Below, in pieces: positions 48,400-57,516 of a stretch of 64,000 nt of DNA (the stretch's first letter is position 1; every line of letters starts with the position of its first letter). The stretch is taken from NCBI RefSeq assembly GCF_022627575.1, contig NZ_JADEYQ010000002.1, positions 310,001 to 374,000 of the forward strand, given 5' to 3'. The notes under the pieces were generated by a model that worked only from the letters and a program-made list of their open reading frames with translations, searched no databases and was not told the DNA's origin. A program made the translations under genes and the position numbers. This DNA comes from Sphingobacterium rhinopitheci. Its GTDB lineage: Bacteria; Bacteroidota; Bacteroidia; Sphingobacteriales; Sphingobacteriaceae.

Positions 48400-48477
48400 A
48401 AAAGTATAATAAATTAGCTTTTCTTCACTTTTCAGTGAAGAAGAAATTTTATATTTCGTTGTAGAGTTGTAGAAAAA

Positions 48478-50127
48478 ATGGTTAATAAGATTTTTAAAAA
48501 TTACAATTTAGAAGATTTGGATGTGGATGTTTTTGAAGAGCAATTGGAATTGTCTTTTTTAAACAAAATCGAAACTAATATTCCTGATAATAATGAAAAT
48601 TTAGGGCAAGTTTTTACGTCCTCAATTCTAGCAAAGTTTATGATTGGTTTATTGAAAGAACACCTAAAACCTAACTCCTCTATACTTGATCCGTGTATTG
48701 GACCAAACACATTTTTTAAAGCTATGAATGAGGACTTTTCAAATTGTAATTTGAAAGGAATTGAAATTGATATTAATCTCATCACAGAAGAAATTAAAAA
48801 GTTTTACGAAAGTCCAAAAAGAACTTTAATCAAAGGAAGTTTCTTTGATTTACCAATAACAAAAAAGTTTGACCTAATTGTCCAAAACCCACCCTATGTA
48901 AGACAAGAACTATTAATTGAAGGTGCAAATTCGAAAGACCGTATTAGACACAATGTATCTTCTCTTTTATCAACAGTTCCATCACAATCAAATTTATATA
49001 TCTACTTTTTATTAAAGTCCATTCTGCATTTAAAAGTAGGCGGTATAATGGTTGCTGTGATATATGATAGTTGGCTTTACAGCAGTTTTGGGAAATTTTT
49101 AAAAGAGTTATTCCTTAAATTAGGACGTTTAGAAAGTATTTATCACTTCAGGAAAAGTGCTTTCGATAACGTAGAAATAGGTGCTACCGTAATAAAATTT
49201 GCAAAGGATAATAATCATAACAAGTCTATATCATATTACCCATTGAATGATTTGAACGATTTAAGAACTTACAATGGATTAAATGCAAATTGTACAAAAT
49301 TAAAGCAACAGGAGTTATTGACTTATAGCTTCAACAACCAAAGTAAAATCAATTACAAGTCCAATCTCTTTAAAGAGCTTAAAACAATTGTTTCACAACC
49401 AATCCAAAGAGGAACATCTGCAGTAATAAATAGCCATTTTATTTTCTCAAAAAATGTACTCCCTGAGCTAAAACCGATAATCAAAGATGTATCACAGATT
49501 AAAACTTATTCTGTAAACCAAGAGAACTCTTATATTCTTGCTGTTAATGGATCAATTTCTAATGAAACTAAACAATATTTAGAATCAGTGAAAAATGAAA
49601 TATTAAAAACGCCTGCGCAAAAGTTTATAGCAGTAAAAAGAGATATTGAAACTAAAAGAGATTGGTATAAAATCAATTTGAAAGCAACAGGTAATTTTAT
49701 TTTCAACTATTATTTAAGAAGCAATATTGATTTCATATATAATCCAAACAAGTTTTTATCTTCTGATAACTTTTATATTCTTAATATCAAGGATAATGAG
49801 TTAGCTAATTTTGCAATTTTAAACTCATCTTTTACGAGATTAAATACATTATGTAATTCGAGGAGTCAGGGAAATGGTTTGAGAAAAATACAACTTTATG
49901 AATTTAAAGTTGTAAAAGTAATCGACATAAATAAACTTTCAGAAGAGTGCATAAAAAAATTAGAACTGCTAGGGAAAGAATTGATGAATGTTAAAAGATA
50001 CGAAAATGGGCAAAAACAGATAATAGAACAAATCGATTTGGTATTAATTGAAGAATACAATAAAAATAACGCTTCATCATTAACAATTGATGATTTAAAT
50101 AATGAAATAAAAGAATACTTAAATTAA
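48478..50127 (+). CDS. N6-adenine DNA methyltransferase (TaqI/Eco57I-like)
   Basis: The 549-residue protein has motif I DPCIGPNTF at 71-79 and catalytic motif IV NPPY at 137-140, the gamma-type amino-methylase order. The C-terminal half (about 260-549) looks like a target-recognition and helical region. No nuclease motif was seen. It would methylate adenine in a specific site. First of three tightly packed genes; the next starts one base after its stop codon. It may protect one strand or site against the nuclease-methylase that follows. Confidence 0.9.
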   Translation: MVNKIFKNYNLEDLDVDVFEEQLELSFLNKIETNIPDNNENLGQVFTSSILAKFMIGLLKEHLKPNSSILDPCIGPNTFFKAMNEDFSNCNLKGIEIDINLITEEIKKFYESPKRTLIKGSFFDLPITKKFDLIVQNPPYVRQELLIEGANSKDRIRHNVSSLLSTVPSQSNLYIYFLLKSILHLKVGGIMVAVIYDSWLYSSFGKFLKELFLKLGRLESIYHFRKSAFDNVEIGATVIKFAKDNNHNKSISYYPLNDLNDLRTYNGLNANCTKLKQQELLTYSFNNQSKINYKSNLFKELKTIVSQPIQRGTSAVINSHFIFSKNVLPELKPIIKDVSQIKTYSVNQENSYILAVNGSISNETKQYLESVKNEILKTPAQKFIAVKRDIETKRDWYKINLKATGNFIFNYYLRSNIDFIYNPNKFLSSDNFYILNIKDNELANFAILNSSFTRLNTLCNSRSQGNGLRKIQLYEFKVVKVIDINKLSEECIKKLELLGKELMNVKRYENGQKQIIEQIDLVLIEEYNKNNASSLTIDDLNNEIKEYLN

Positions 50128-50128
50128 A

Positions 50129-52879
50129 ATGATAAACCTTTGGTATAACTCTGATGAAGTAACTGGATTTCATCCTGTCGTTGAAAGTGCTATTAATAAC
50201 GCAATAATAAATTGTGGTTATGACTCTGTAATGGAATTAGTGCATCATCCTGCTATTCCAAATAGTACAATCATACCTGACTTTGCTATTAAATTAAAAT
50301 CTTCAAATAGATATATTTTTGTTATTGAAGTTAAAAAAACTGCCCGTGACGTTACATCTCAAAGATTTCAAAATCAATCAAGGTCATATGTATCTGATTT
50401 TTCACCTTACTGGGAACCAAATTATCCCAAGTATTTTTGTTTAACAAATATTGAGGAATTGATCTTGTTTGCAGACAGGCAAGGTCCTATTTCAACTTGC
50501 ATACTAAAGGGAAACCCAAAATCACATACTGCCTTTAACCCTCAAAATCGAGACGCAACGCAAACAAGCATTGAGTTTCAGGAAACTTTTGAACAAATTT
50601 TACCAATTATTTATAATCGTACTCAGCCTGACTGGGATAATAATTGGCAGCCGATAATTGACACGTTCGTGCAAAATTATCAGAGTGTAAGTAATAGTTT
50701 ACAACTAAATAAAGAATTGGCAGATGAAATTACACTTTATGAGTTTTTCAGATTGTTGGCTTTTGCTTACTTAAAAGATTATTATAATCAAACGAGTAAC
50801 CCAAATCAAAGTTATTTCCGAACTTTTCCACTAGCTAATGATAATCTTCAAACATTCATTACAAAACTAACCAACAATTACAACCGTGTATTGCAGTTAG
50901 ATTTCAATCAAGTTTTTTCAAATCACCCAAATTCAACAGACAGAATATTTCCTGAGAATTTCAGTTCATCCATCATACAATACTTTAAAAATACCATTCA
51001 AACTTTAAATAGCTATAGTTCACAAGCCGTTTCTGACAACCCATTGCCTGAATATATTTTCGACTTATTGACTTCAAAAGTTTATGACAAAAATACACTT
51101 CACAAGAAAGGTAAAATAATGTCTGATACAGAGTTATCCATTTTGTTGGCAACAGTTACAATTGAAAATGAAAACTCAACTGTAATTGATCCTTGTTCAG
51201 GTGATGGAGCTTTATTAGATGCTGCTTACGACTATTTAAATATTTTAAGTCTTTCCAATAGAATAACCAAATCTCACAATCAATTACTAAATCAAATTAC
51301 TGGAATTGAAATTGATCCATTTTTAGCTCAATTAGCTACGTTCAGACTGGTTTCCAAAAATCTTTCTAGCGTAAATAGTTCAACTAATGCGAATATTATA
51401 ACAGGAAATGCTTTTACTACTCCAAATCGTGGTGGCTACGATGTACTATTGATGAATCCTCCCTTTTTAAGAAATGACAATCCTGATGCACCAATAACTA
51501 TTGCTGATAAGACGTTGATGAATAATGCAATAATCAATAATGGACAAACGAATTACGTTACTCTTGCATCCCAGCCTAATTTATATTTTTACTTCGTAAA
51601 TTATTCTTGGCACTACTTAAACTATCAAGGTAGAGCTGGTTTGATTTTAATGGCTAAATTTCTAAACAATGAGGAAGGTGTATATTTAAAGCAATTCATT
51701 TTAGATAAAGTTGAGACTATCATTTTGTACCCAAGAAATTACTTTGAGGACTTCAAAGTAACTACTGTAATTACTGTTTTAAGCAAACAGCCAACTAATC
51801 AGATAAAATTTTTTAGAATTATCAATTCTGATTTACTGTCTCGTCCTTATGAAATAAAAGAAATACTTACCACTACAAATAACACCATTGTAAATGCAAA
51901 TTATACTTTAAAAGTTACAGATAGGAATATTGACCCATCAGCAAATTGGAAGATGTTTTTCAATGACCCTACTGATAAATTTCAAACATTGGATTCACTT
52001 TTATTTTTAGAGCCATTAGATACTTTTTTTGTAAACAAAAGACGTGGAGGAGCAGAAAATAGTGGTGGTTCTGCAATAATCTTTCCTGATTTTAGCCAAT
52101 CGCCTTACTCAGGAATTATAAATTCAAATAAAGGGTATGGCATTAAAAACAGTAGGAGTGCTAGAAATTTAATCTTAGAGCAATCGGATTTGCAAGAAGA
52201 GCCTGCAATACATTTTCCAACTCAATACGATGATAGTTCTCCTAATGGATTAGCCGCTACTCATCAAGTAGACGCTTCGCTCAATGCAATATTTTCAACT
52301 AATAATACAGCAAATTCTACTAAGTGGAAACAAATTGTAAATGCAGCATTCAGAAATAAGGTTTCATTTGATATTCTTATTCCTAGAGCCGAAAGAACGA
52401 AACACTCTTGTTATTACAATCCATTTTCGATACCAGTAGTACTTTCTACTAATTTCTTTTATCTCTCTGGATTTCAAAATGGGAATTCGGATACATTTAT
52501 CTCAGACGAAAGCCAGATTAAGTTTATCACAGCCTTCTTAAATTCTTGTTTTGGTCAAATTCAATTTGAAATTCATTCTAATAATCAAGAGGGCTTAAGA
52601 AAATTAGAAGGTTTCCATATTAACGAATTTAAAATACCTGATTTGCGACAATTAACAAAGACAGAAATTGATTCAGCAGTTATAGAATTTGAAAATTTGA
52701 ATAATCTTAATATATCTATAAGTGGAGCCGAAGGTTTAGGAACTCCAAGAAGATTGCTAGATGAAGCTATTTGTAAAATTATATTCAATAGAAATAATTT
52801 AGGATTTAGTACTTTTGCAGAAATGACAGACTATTTTGAGTTGTTTTTAGCCGATTTAGTGGAAGATAGAAGAATATGA
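50129..52879 (+). CDS. Restriction nuclease-methylase fusion (type IIG-like)
   Basis: The 916-residue protein begins with a PD-(D/E)xK nuclease domain: PD at 50-51 and EVK at 67-69. A helical linker (about 180-320) precedes the gamma-type methylase domain: DPCSGDGALL from about 354 and NPPF at 443-446. The C-terminal part (about 600-916) is likely for target recognition. This order (nuclease, linker, methylase, recognition) is that of type IIG enzymes. It starts one base after the first methylase and overlaps the next gene by ATGA, so all three are coupled. Confidence 0.88.
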   Translation: MINLWYNSDEVTGFHPVVESAINNAIINCGYDSVMELVHHPAIPNSTIIPDFAIKLKSSNRYIFVIEVKKTARDVTSQRFQNQSRSYVSDFSPYWEPNYPKYFCLTNIEELILFADRQGPISTCILKGNPKSHTAFNPQNRDATQTSIEFQETFEQILPIIYNRTQPDWDNNWQPIIDTFVQNYQSVSNSLQLNKELADEITLYEFFRLLAFAYLKDYYNQTSNPNQSYFRTFPLANDNLQTFITKLTNNYNRVLQLDFNQVFSNHPNSTDRIFPENFSSSIIQYFKNTIQTLNSYSSQAVSDNPLPEYIFDLLTSKVYDKNTLHKKGKIMSDTELSILLATVTIENENSTVIDPCSGDGALLDAAYDYLNILSLSNRITKSHNQLLNQITGIEIDPFLAQLATFRLVSKNLSSVNSSTNANIITGNAFTTPNRGGYDVLLMNPPFLRNDNPDAPITIADKTLMNNAIINNGQTNYVTLASQPNLYFYFVNYSWHYLNYQGRAGLILMAKFLNNEEGVYLKQFILDKVETIILYPRNYFEDFKVTTVITVLSKQPTNQIKFFRIINSDLLSRPYEIKEILTTTNNTIVNANYTLKVTDRNIDPSANWKMFFNDPTDKFQTLDSLLFLEPLDTFFVNKRRGGAENSGGSAIIFPDFSQSPYSGIINSNKGYGIKNSRSARNLILEQSDLQEEPAIHFPTQYDDSSPNGLAATHQVDASLNAIFSTNNTANSTKWKQIVNAAFRNKVSFDILIPRAERTKHSCYYNPFSIPVVLSTNFFYLSGFQNGNSDTFISDESQIKFITAFLNSCFGQIQFEIHSNNQEGLRKLEGFHINEFKIPDLRQLTKTEIDSAVIEFENLNNLNISISGAEGLGTPRRLLDEAICKIIFNRNNLGFSTFAEMTDYFELFLADLVEDRRI

Positions 52880-53976
52880 CAAAAAATAAGTTTAAAGTAG
52901 TAGGATTATTTTCAGGATGTGGGGGATTAGATTTAGGATTCAAGCAAGCGGGATACGAAATAATTTGGGCAAACGATATTTTAAAAGATGCTTGTGATAC
53001 ATACAAATTGAACATAGGTGACCATATAGTAAATGAAGATATTACAAAAATTGATTTAGATTTAATTCCTAATGCGGATATTATAATTGGAGGCCCCCCT
53101 TGTCAAGGATTTTCTGGGATTGGCAAACGAGACCCTAATGACAATAGATCGACATTAGTTTATTCTTATTTGAATGTTGTAAACAAAGTTCGACCTAAAA
53201 TATTCCTATTTGAGAACGTAACGGGCATTAAATCATCCAAAGCCTCTGATGGTTCAAAGGTTATTGATAATTTAATAAAAGCTTTTGAGGATATCGGTTA
53301 TTATATAAACATATATACACTTAATGCTGCTGACTACGGTGTTCCACAAAAAAGGAAGAGAGTTTTTATTATAGGCAACAGAATAGGTGTTGATATTTCA
53401 GCTCCTTCTCAAAGCCATTTTGAAAATGAAGAAGGAAAACCTAAGTGGATTACATCGTTTGAAGCAATATCGGATTTAGCTTCTCCAACAGAAAATGGAG
53501 AAACAGGTTATCACCACAATCCAAATAATACATATCAGGCTTTAATGCGTAAAAATGCTAAAAAAACTACTTTGCATATAATTCCTTATTCTAGCCCAAC
53601 TGATAAAGAAATTATTTGTCACGTTAAACCAGGAGGTAATTACATGGATATTCCAGACTCGGTTTCAACAAAGAGAATTATGTATTTTAAAAGTACTGGA
53701 GGAAGGACTACTACATATGGTAGACTTGATCCAGATAAACCTAATTATACATTAAACACCCATTTTAATCGTCCTAATATTGGATGTAATATACATTTCA
53801 AAGAAAATAGAATGATTACAATTCGGGAAGGTCTGAGATTTCAGTCTTTTCCCGATGATTTCCATTTGATTTCTAAAACTCAAAGGAATTATTATGTACA
53901 AGTTGGCAATGCAGTTCCTCCTTTATTAGCAAATGCTTGGGCAGAACATTTAAAGATTTATCTAGGTAAGATTTAA
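52876..53976 (+). CDS. Cytosine-5 DNA methyltransferase
   Basis: The 366-residue protein has motif I GLFSGCGGLDLGF, catalytic motif IV GGPPCQGFSG (Cys76), motif VI ENV at 113-115, motif VIII-like VPQKRKRVF and motif X QVGNAVPP. It makes 5-methylcytosine at a specific site. It overlaps the nuclease-methylase gene by four bases. An m5C enzyme fused at operon level to a type IIG-like m6A system is unusual. Ends at a strong terminator. Confidence 0.96.
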   Translation: MTKNKFKVVGLFSGCGGLDLGFKQAGYEIIWANDILKDACDTYKLNIGDHIVNEDITKIDLDLIPNADIIIGGPPCQGFSGIGKRDPNDNRSTLVYSYLNVVNKVRPKIFLFENVTGIKSSKASDGSKVIDNLIKAFEDIGYYINIYTLNAADYGVPQKRKRVFIIGNRIGVDISAPSQSHFENEEGKPKWITSFEAISDLASPTENGETGYHHNPNNTYQALMRKNAKKTTLHIIPYSSPTDKEIICHVKPGGNYMDIPDSVSTKRIMYFKSTGGRTTTYGRLDPDKPNYTLNTHFNRPNIGCNIHFKENRMITIREGLRFQSFPDDFHLISKTQRNYYVQVGNAVPPLLANAWAEHLKIYLGKI

Positions 53977-53977
53977 C

Positions 53978-54032
53978 ATTTTTAGATTACCATTCCTTTT
54001 CATTTGGTTAAAAGGAATGGTAATCTAAAAAT
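53978..54032. terminator. Terminator after the methylase operon
   Basis: Perfect 23-bp arms (53978-54000, 54010-54032) with 9-nt loop and T-runs, between the methylase operon and the oppositely oriented DUF2971 gene. Confidence 0.88.
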
Positions 54033-54062
54033 TTTTATACTTTTATAAAATATCAATGAAAA

Positions 54063-54837
54063 TTATCGCCAGAATGATCTTGAATAAATAGTATTATTCC
54101 TAGGTTTCTTAAATTGAACCTTATATGAATCTCCCAAAGTAATTCCAATAAAGACTTCAATATTTGCTTGATTAGCTAAGGATAAAATTCTTTGTTCAAT
54201 CTCTCTACCAACTCTAGAACCTATAGAAACAGCTTTTAATTAGACTTCTGTCAATTGGTATAAATTCCGTATTTTCATCACTTCTAATAATTATCCTATA
54301 TTCTTCTTCGTATTGCCACTCAATCTGCTTATTAAACATTAGTTTTTTAGCAATTATATCTACCGGATCACTCCCCTTTAGAATTGGGGGAGTTTCTGAA
54401 TAAGTTATTATATCACTTGCTATGTGATTTTTTAATGAGTGTAAATAATCAAAAAGCTCTTCATTATATTCAATACAAATACCTTTATAATTGTCCGTGT
54501 AATGAGACCACATAAGATTACTCGTATTATTTTTTGAAAAAGAGCATAGAGAAATATTTTGAGCTAAAGAATCTCGAATAGCCTGTTCAGCATACCAAGT
54601 ATATCCATGATGATTTAAAGCATGGCTTTTCCACCTTTCAAAATCTTCCTTAGTACTATCAGGATTTCTATCATAGAAAGCTTTTTCATGACCATCATAT
54701 TCAGGCTCAATATCCAAATTAAATTTTAATTCAAAAGTGTCATTAAGATTAAAAGCTGAAGAAAATTTTATAGTAGCTTTTTCTCCTAATATTTTTTCCA
54801 AAATATCACCAGATGGTATTTTATAATACTTAAACAT
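54063..54837 (-). pseudogene. DUF2971-family protein, frameshifted near the 3' end
   Basis: From 54837 the frame codes for a DUF2971-like N-terminal part (YYKIPSGDILEKILGEKA, LCSFSKNNTSNLMWSHYTDNYKGICIEYN, FNKQIEWQYEEEYRIII) but hits a stop at 54214 after 207 residues. Dropping one A of the AAAA run (T run at 54234-54237 on the plus strand) restores a frame. It continues IKAVSIGSRVGREIEQ and then IEVFIGITLGDSYKVQF, ending at 54063. That tail is what the family has at its C-terminus. So the gene is broken by a one-base insertion, or the base is an error. DUF2971 proteins are of unknown biochemistry and often near defence genes. Confidence 0.82.
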
Positions 54838-54868
54838 TGTTTTTCGTTAAACAATTACAATAAATATA

Positions 54869-55225
54869 TTATTGTAGTAATTTTATGCTTAAATATAGCA
54901 TTAAAAAGGATGTCAAAAACAGCATCCCAAAGAAAATCAACAAATACTTATTCAAATAAAATCCTTTAAGAGCCTTATTTAATTGATCTGATGCATCAGC
55001 TGATGTTTTACTAATAACAGCATTATACCCTTTCAATTCTGTACAATCTACAGTTAGTTTTGAAGTAGCTATCGAATGATTGATACGTTTTTCAAGCTCG
55101 TATATACTCTGAAGAATTTTCTTTTGCTCTTGTAAAGTTTGTTTTTGATTTTTTTCAAAGTTTTCCATCAACGATGCTAGTGCAACACCTAATTGATGAT
55201 TTGTAAGTGACTTTTGATTTGACAT
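54869..55225 (-). CDS. Small coiled-coil membrane protein of the mobilization unit
   Basis: The 118-residue protein has a coiled coil (about 20-55), a short linker and one C-terminal helix (about 94-115, YLLIFFGMLFLTSFLMLYLSI). It begins 4 bp after the relaxase stop and so belongs to the mob message. It may tether the relaxosome to the membrane or coupling protein; no family was recognised. Confidence 0.75.
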   Translation of the reverse strand: MSNQKSLTNHQLGVALASLMENFEKNQKQTLQEQKKILQSIYELEKRINHSIATSKLTVDCTELKGYNAVISKTSADASDQLNKALKGFYLNKYLLIFFGMLFLTSFLMLYLSIKLLQ

Positions 55226-55229
55226 ATTG

Positions 55230-55991
55230 CTATCTTTTAAACTTATAACTTCTGTTAATATTTTGCTTTTCTTCTTTCAAGTTCGGTCCTGAATTCTGCA
55301 ATAATGATTCTATTCTACCGACAGTCAATTTTCGGTCGATTTCCGATGCTTTATGACCTTTAATCGTATAACCGCTTAACTTTCCTGTAACCTTACTAAA
55401 TACTTTCTTTGGGGCTAGACCATTTTTATCAAGCAATTCTAAAAATTGATCGAAAGAAGTAACTTTATTCTCCTTCAATAGATCACCAATAGATTTTTTT
55501 ATTATTTCTCGTTCTTGTTTTACTTCATTTTGTATGGCAGAAGCTGTTTTCCATCCCAAGGCTAGAGCTATACTCTCTGCTCCAATTTGTGCTCTTTTCG
55601 ATATCCAGCTATCATTATAAGCCTTCTTTTTACATATGCGGTTAATTATAGCGTGAATATGAACCTTCCCAGTCGAATTATGAGATGTTGAAATATACTG
55701 ATGCTCTTTCAGTCCTAAGTACTCTAATTGTTTATGTAAAATTTCTCTCAACTGCCCGTTTGTCAAATTCTTGCCAACATCAGGATTTGGACTAATTATT
55801 AAAGAAATTGTATTATTCAGACATCTTTTATTAGTGGATTGAACAAACCGCATTTCATTTAATATCTCCGTACCATTTCTACCAATAACCCCATTTCTAT
55901 CTAATTCTACTGCTTTACCTAATACTTTATCAGACAAGATATAATCAATAGCCTGACGACTCCCTTGCCTTGAAGATGCTTTACTTACCAT
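55230..55991 (-). CDS. Relaxase (mobilization nuclease, MobP-like)
   Basis: The 253-residue protein has the relaxase start MVSKASSRQGSRQAIDYIL, with a Tyr (near 17) as likely nicking residue. The metal-binding histidine motif is ISTSHNSTGKVHIHAIINR (H-x-H, near 115-120). This is the PF03432-type single-domain relaxase of Bacteroidota mobilizable elements. It nicks oriT and leads the strand into a recipient. Its start overlaps mobC by 11 bp. Confidence 0.9.
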   Translation of the reverse strand: MVSKASSRQGSRQAIDYILSDKVLGKAVELDRNGVIGRNGTEILNEMRFVQSTNKRCLNNTISLIISPNPDVGKNLTNGQLREILHKQLEYLGLKEHQYISTSHNSTGKVHIHAIINRICKKKAYNDSWISKRAQIGAESIALALGWKTASAIQNEVKQEREIIKKSIGDLLKENKVTSFDQFLELLDKNGLAPKKVFSKVTGKLSGYTIKGHKASEIDRKLTVGRIESLLQNSGPNLKEEKQNINRSYKFKR

Positions 55992-56289
55992 TTTTTATAA
56001 ATTCTAAGTGTTCAAACAATTGTTGACTAACTTTTGAGACCTCCAATTCAACTTCATGCATATTTCTATTTTTGATTAGATTCGATATATAAGTAAAGTT
56101 TCTATGGAATTTTGAAAGTTCAGTATAAGCTGAAATCCTTTCCTCACTTGGTGGAGGAAGGATTACTCTACGTAAAGCGCAGTCAATCATAAATTGACTA
56201 ACTGAAAGCTCAGCTTTTTTTGCGTTTATCTTGATAAGTTCTTTATCAAGAAGTGAAACACGAATTTTTATAATTTGGGTTTTACTCAT
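55981..56289 (-). CDS. Relaxosome accessory protein MobC-like
   Basis: The 102-residue protein has a ribbon-helix-helix-like start (IIKIRVSLLDKELIKINAKKAELSVSQFMIDCALRR) followed by the MobC helical domain. Binds near oriT and helps the relaxase open the strands. First gene of the mob unit, next to the hairpin-rich oriT candidate. Confidence 0.85.
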   Translation of the reverse strand: MSKTQIIKIRVSLLDKELIKINAKKAELSVSQFMIDCALRRVILPPPSEERISAYTELSKFHRNFTYISNLIKNRNMHEVELEVSKVSQQLFEHLEFIKNGK

Positions 56290-56290
56290 A

Positions 56291-56484
56291 ATTTAAAACT
56301 TGTTTTAAATTATCTCCATCCTTTTGGATGGAGATACGTTTGCGACCCTTCGGGAGCAAACCAAGAGGTGTTTGAGAAGCATTTTTGAAAAAAAATGTGC
56401 CCACAAACACACCTCTTGAATTATCGGCGCTATCTAGACGTGGTTAGGATTAATGCCTCTATAAAAAGGCATTAATTCTAAACC
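56291..56484. other. Candidate origin of transfer (oriT) with five hairpins
   Basis: Non-coding DNA between mobC and the primase-like gene, packed with inverted repeats. ATTTAAAAC/GTTTTAAAT lies at 56291-56310. TATCTCCATCC/GGATGGAGATA is at 56311-56336. GTTTGC/GCAAAC with inner CCC-TTC-GGG is at 56338-56361. AAGAGGTG...TTTG with CAAACACACCTCTT is at 56363-56417. GGTTAGGATTAATGCCT pairs with AGGCATTAATTCTAAACC at 56442-56484. Position next to mobC/relaxase fits oriT; the nick site is not known. Confidence 0.6.
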
Positions 56485-56518
56485 ACAAAGCCAAATGAAA
56501 ACTTGCTGTAGAAACCCA

Positions 56519-57415
56519 TCATAGGTTTCGTAATGCATGTTTGAAATTTGGCTTTTTAATGGTTTTAGAGATTAAATATTCATTTAAATCTTTATAACCA
56601 TCATATAGAAAACTCTTATCTTCACCTCTACCTCTAATGCATTCTTTGATATATTTTGATGAGCTAACCCCACTATAATCCCTATCAAGATATAGCTCTA
56701 TATAATCATATTTTTCAATTGCTGAAATTGATGATTTTAAATTCGTTGTACTATTTAATATGAGGTAATCAGAGTTTTGTATATACTCTCTATTAATAAG
56801 GGTTATATAGCTAAGGAAATCAAAAACTCCTTCCATAACACATAATTTCTTCGAATTATTAGTAAACAATGAATAAGATTGATTGGTACAACCTTTAAAC
56901 TTTTCACTCCTTAATGACCATCCTTTCTCATTTCGATTCCCTACAGCCCAAAAAGTCCATGGAGTCCTCCTATATTGTACTGATTTAACATATTGGTTAG
57001 CCAAATGAAAGTCTATTCCTCTACTACGAACATATTCGCATAATTTTAGATTATATGTAAGAGGATGTATTGCTATGATATCCAAATTAGGGCTTGTATT
57101 ATTATAGTACTCTATTTTTTGCTGTTGAAAAGAAAAATTTAAACTCTTATTATCAGATACACTTTTTATCGCATCTGAAACTGAGAAATTAGGGTTCATA
57201 CAAAGTATTAGATCTATTAACGTACCCCCATTTTTTTCAGAAATACCATAGTCTATCCATAAATTCTCCTTAAATGACACTTTAAATGATGGATAAATCT
57301 CATTTCGTAACGGAGACAGGTACATAGCATAACTTGAAAACTGTTTGTATGGTTCTATATTTAGACTTCGTAAATAATTTATTATTGGTGTACTATTAAT
57401 TTGCTTTGCGTTCAT
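56519..57415 (-). CDS. Toprim-domain primase-like protein
   Basis: The 298-residue protein starts with a region like the primase zinc-finger domain (YLSPLRNEIYPSFKVSFKENLWIDYGISEKNGGTLIDLI) but without the Cys/His ligands. A Toprim domain follows with Glu in VMEGVFDF and the acidic pair in ELYLDRDYSG. Such proteins sit in Bacteroidota mobile elements and are thought to prime element replication. It follows the VapE gene after 91 bp that hold iterons and a hairpin. Confidence 0.85.
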   Translation of the reverse strand: MNAKQINSTPIINYLRSLNIEPYKQFSSYAMYLSPLRNEIYPSFKVSFKENLWIDYGISEKNGGTLIDLILCMNPNFSVSDAIKSVSDNKSLNFSFQQQKIEYYNNTSPNLDIIAIHPLTYNLKLCEYVRSRGIDFHLANQYVKSVQYRRTPWTFWAVGNRNEKGWSLRSEKFKGCTNQSYSLFTNNSKKLCVMEGVFDFLSYITLINREYIQNSDYLILNSTTNLKSSISAIEKYDYIELYLDRDYSGVSSSKYIKECIRGRGEDKSFLYDGYKDLNEYLISKTIKKPNFKHALRNL

Positions 57416-57418
57416 GTT

Positions 57419-57516
57419 GTAGTCATGTAGTTAGATGTAGTCAGATAAAAAAATCATCTGACTACAGTATAAATATTTGATTATTTACCTATTAACCCAT
57501 TTGTAGTTATGTAGTC
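57419..57516. repeat. GTAGTC iteron cluster and hairpin between VapE and primase genes
   Basis: GTAGTC/GTAGTT at 57419, 57427, 57437, the inverted GACTAC at 57460, and GTAGTT/GTAGTC at 57503 and 57511. Steps are mostly 8-10 bp. The stretch includes a perfect 11-bp inverted repeat (57436-57446/57456-57466). Same core as the left-end iterons. A replication origin or repressor site are the main possibilities. Confidence 0.55.
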
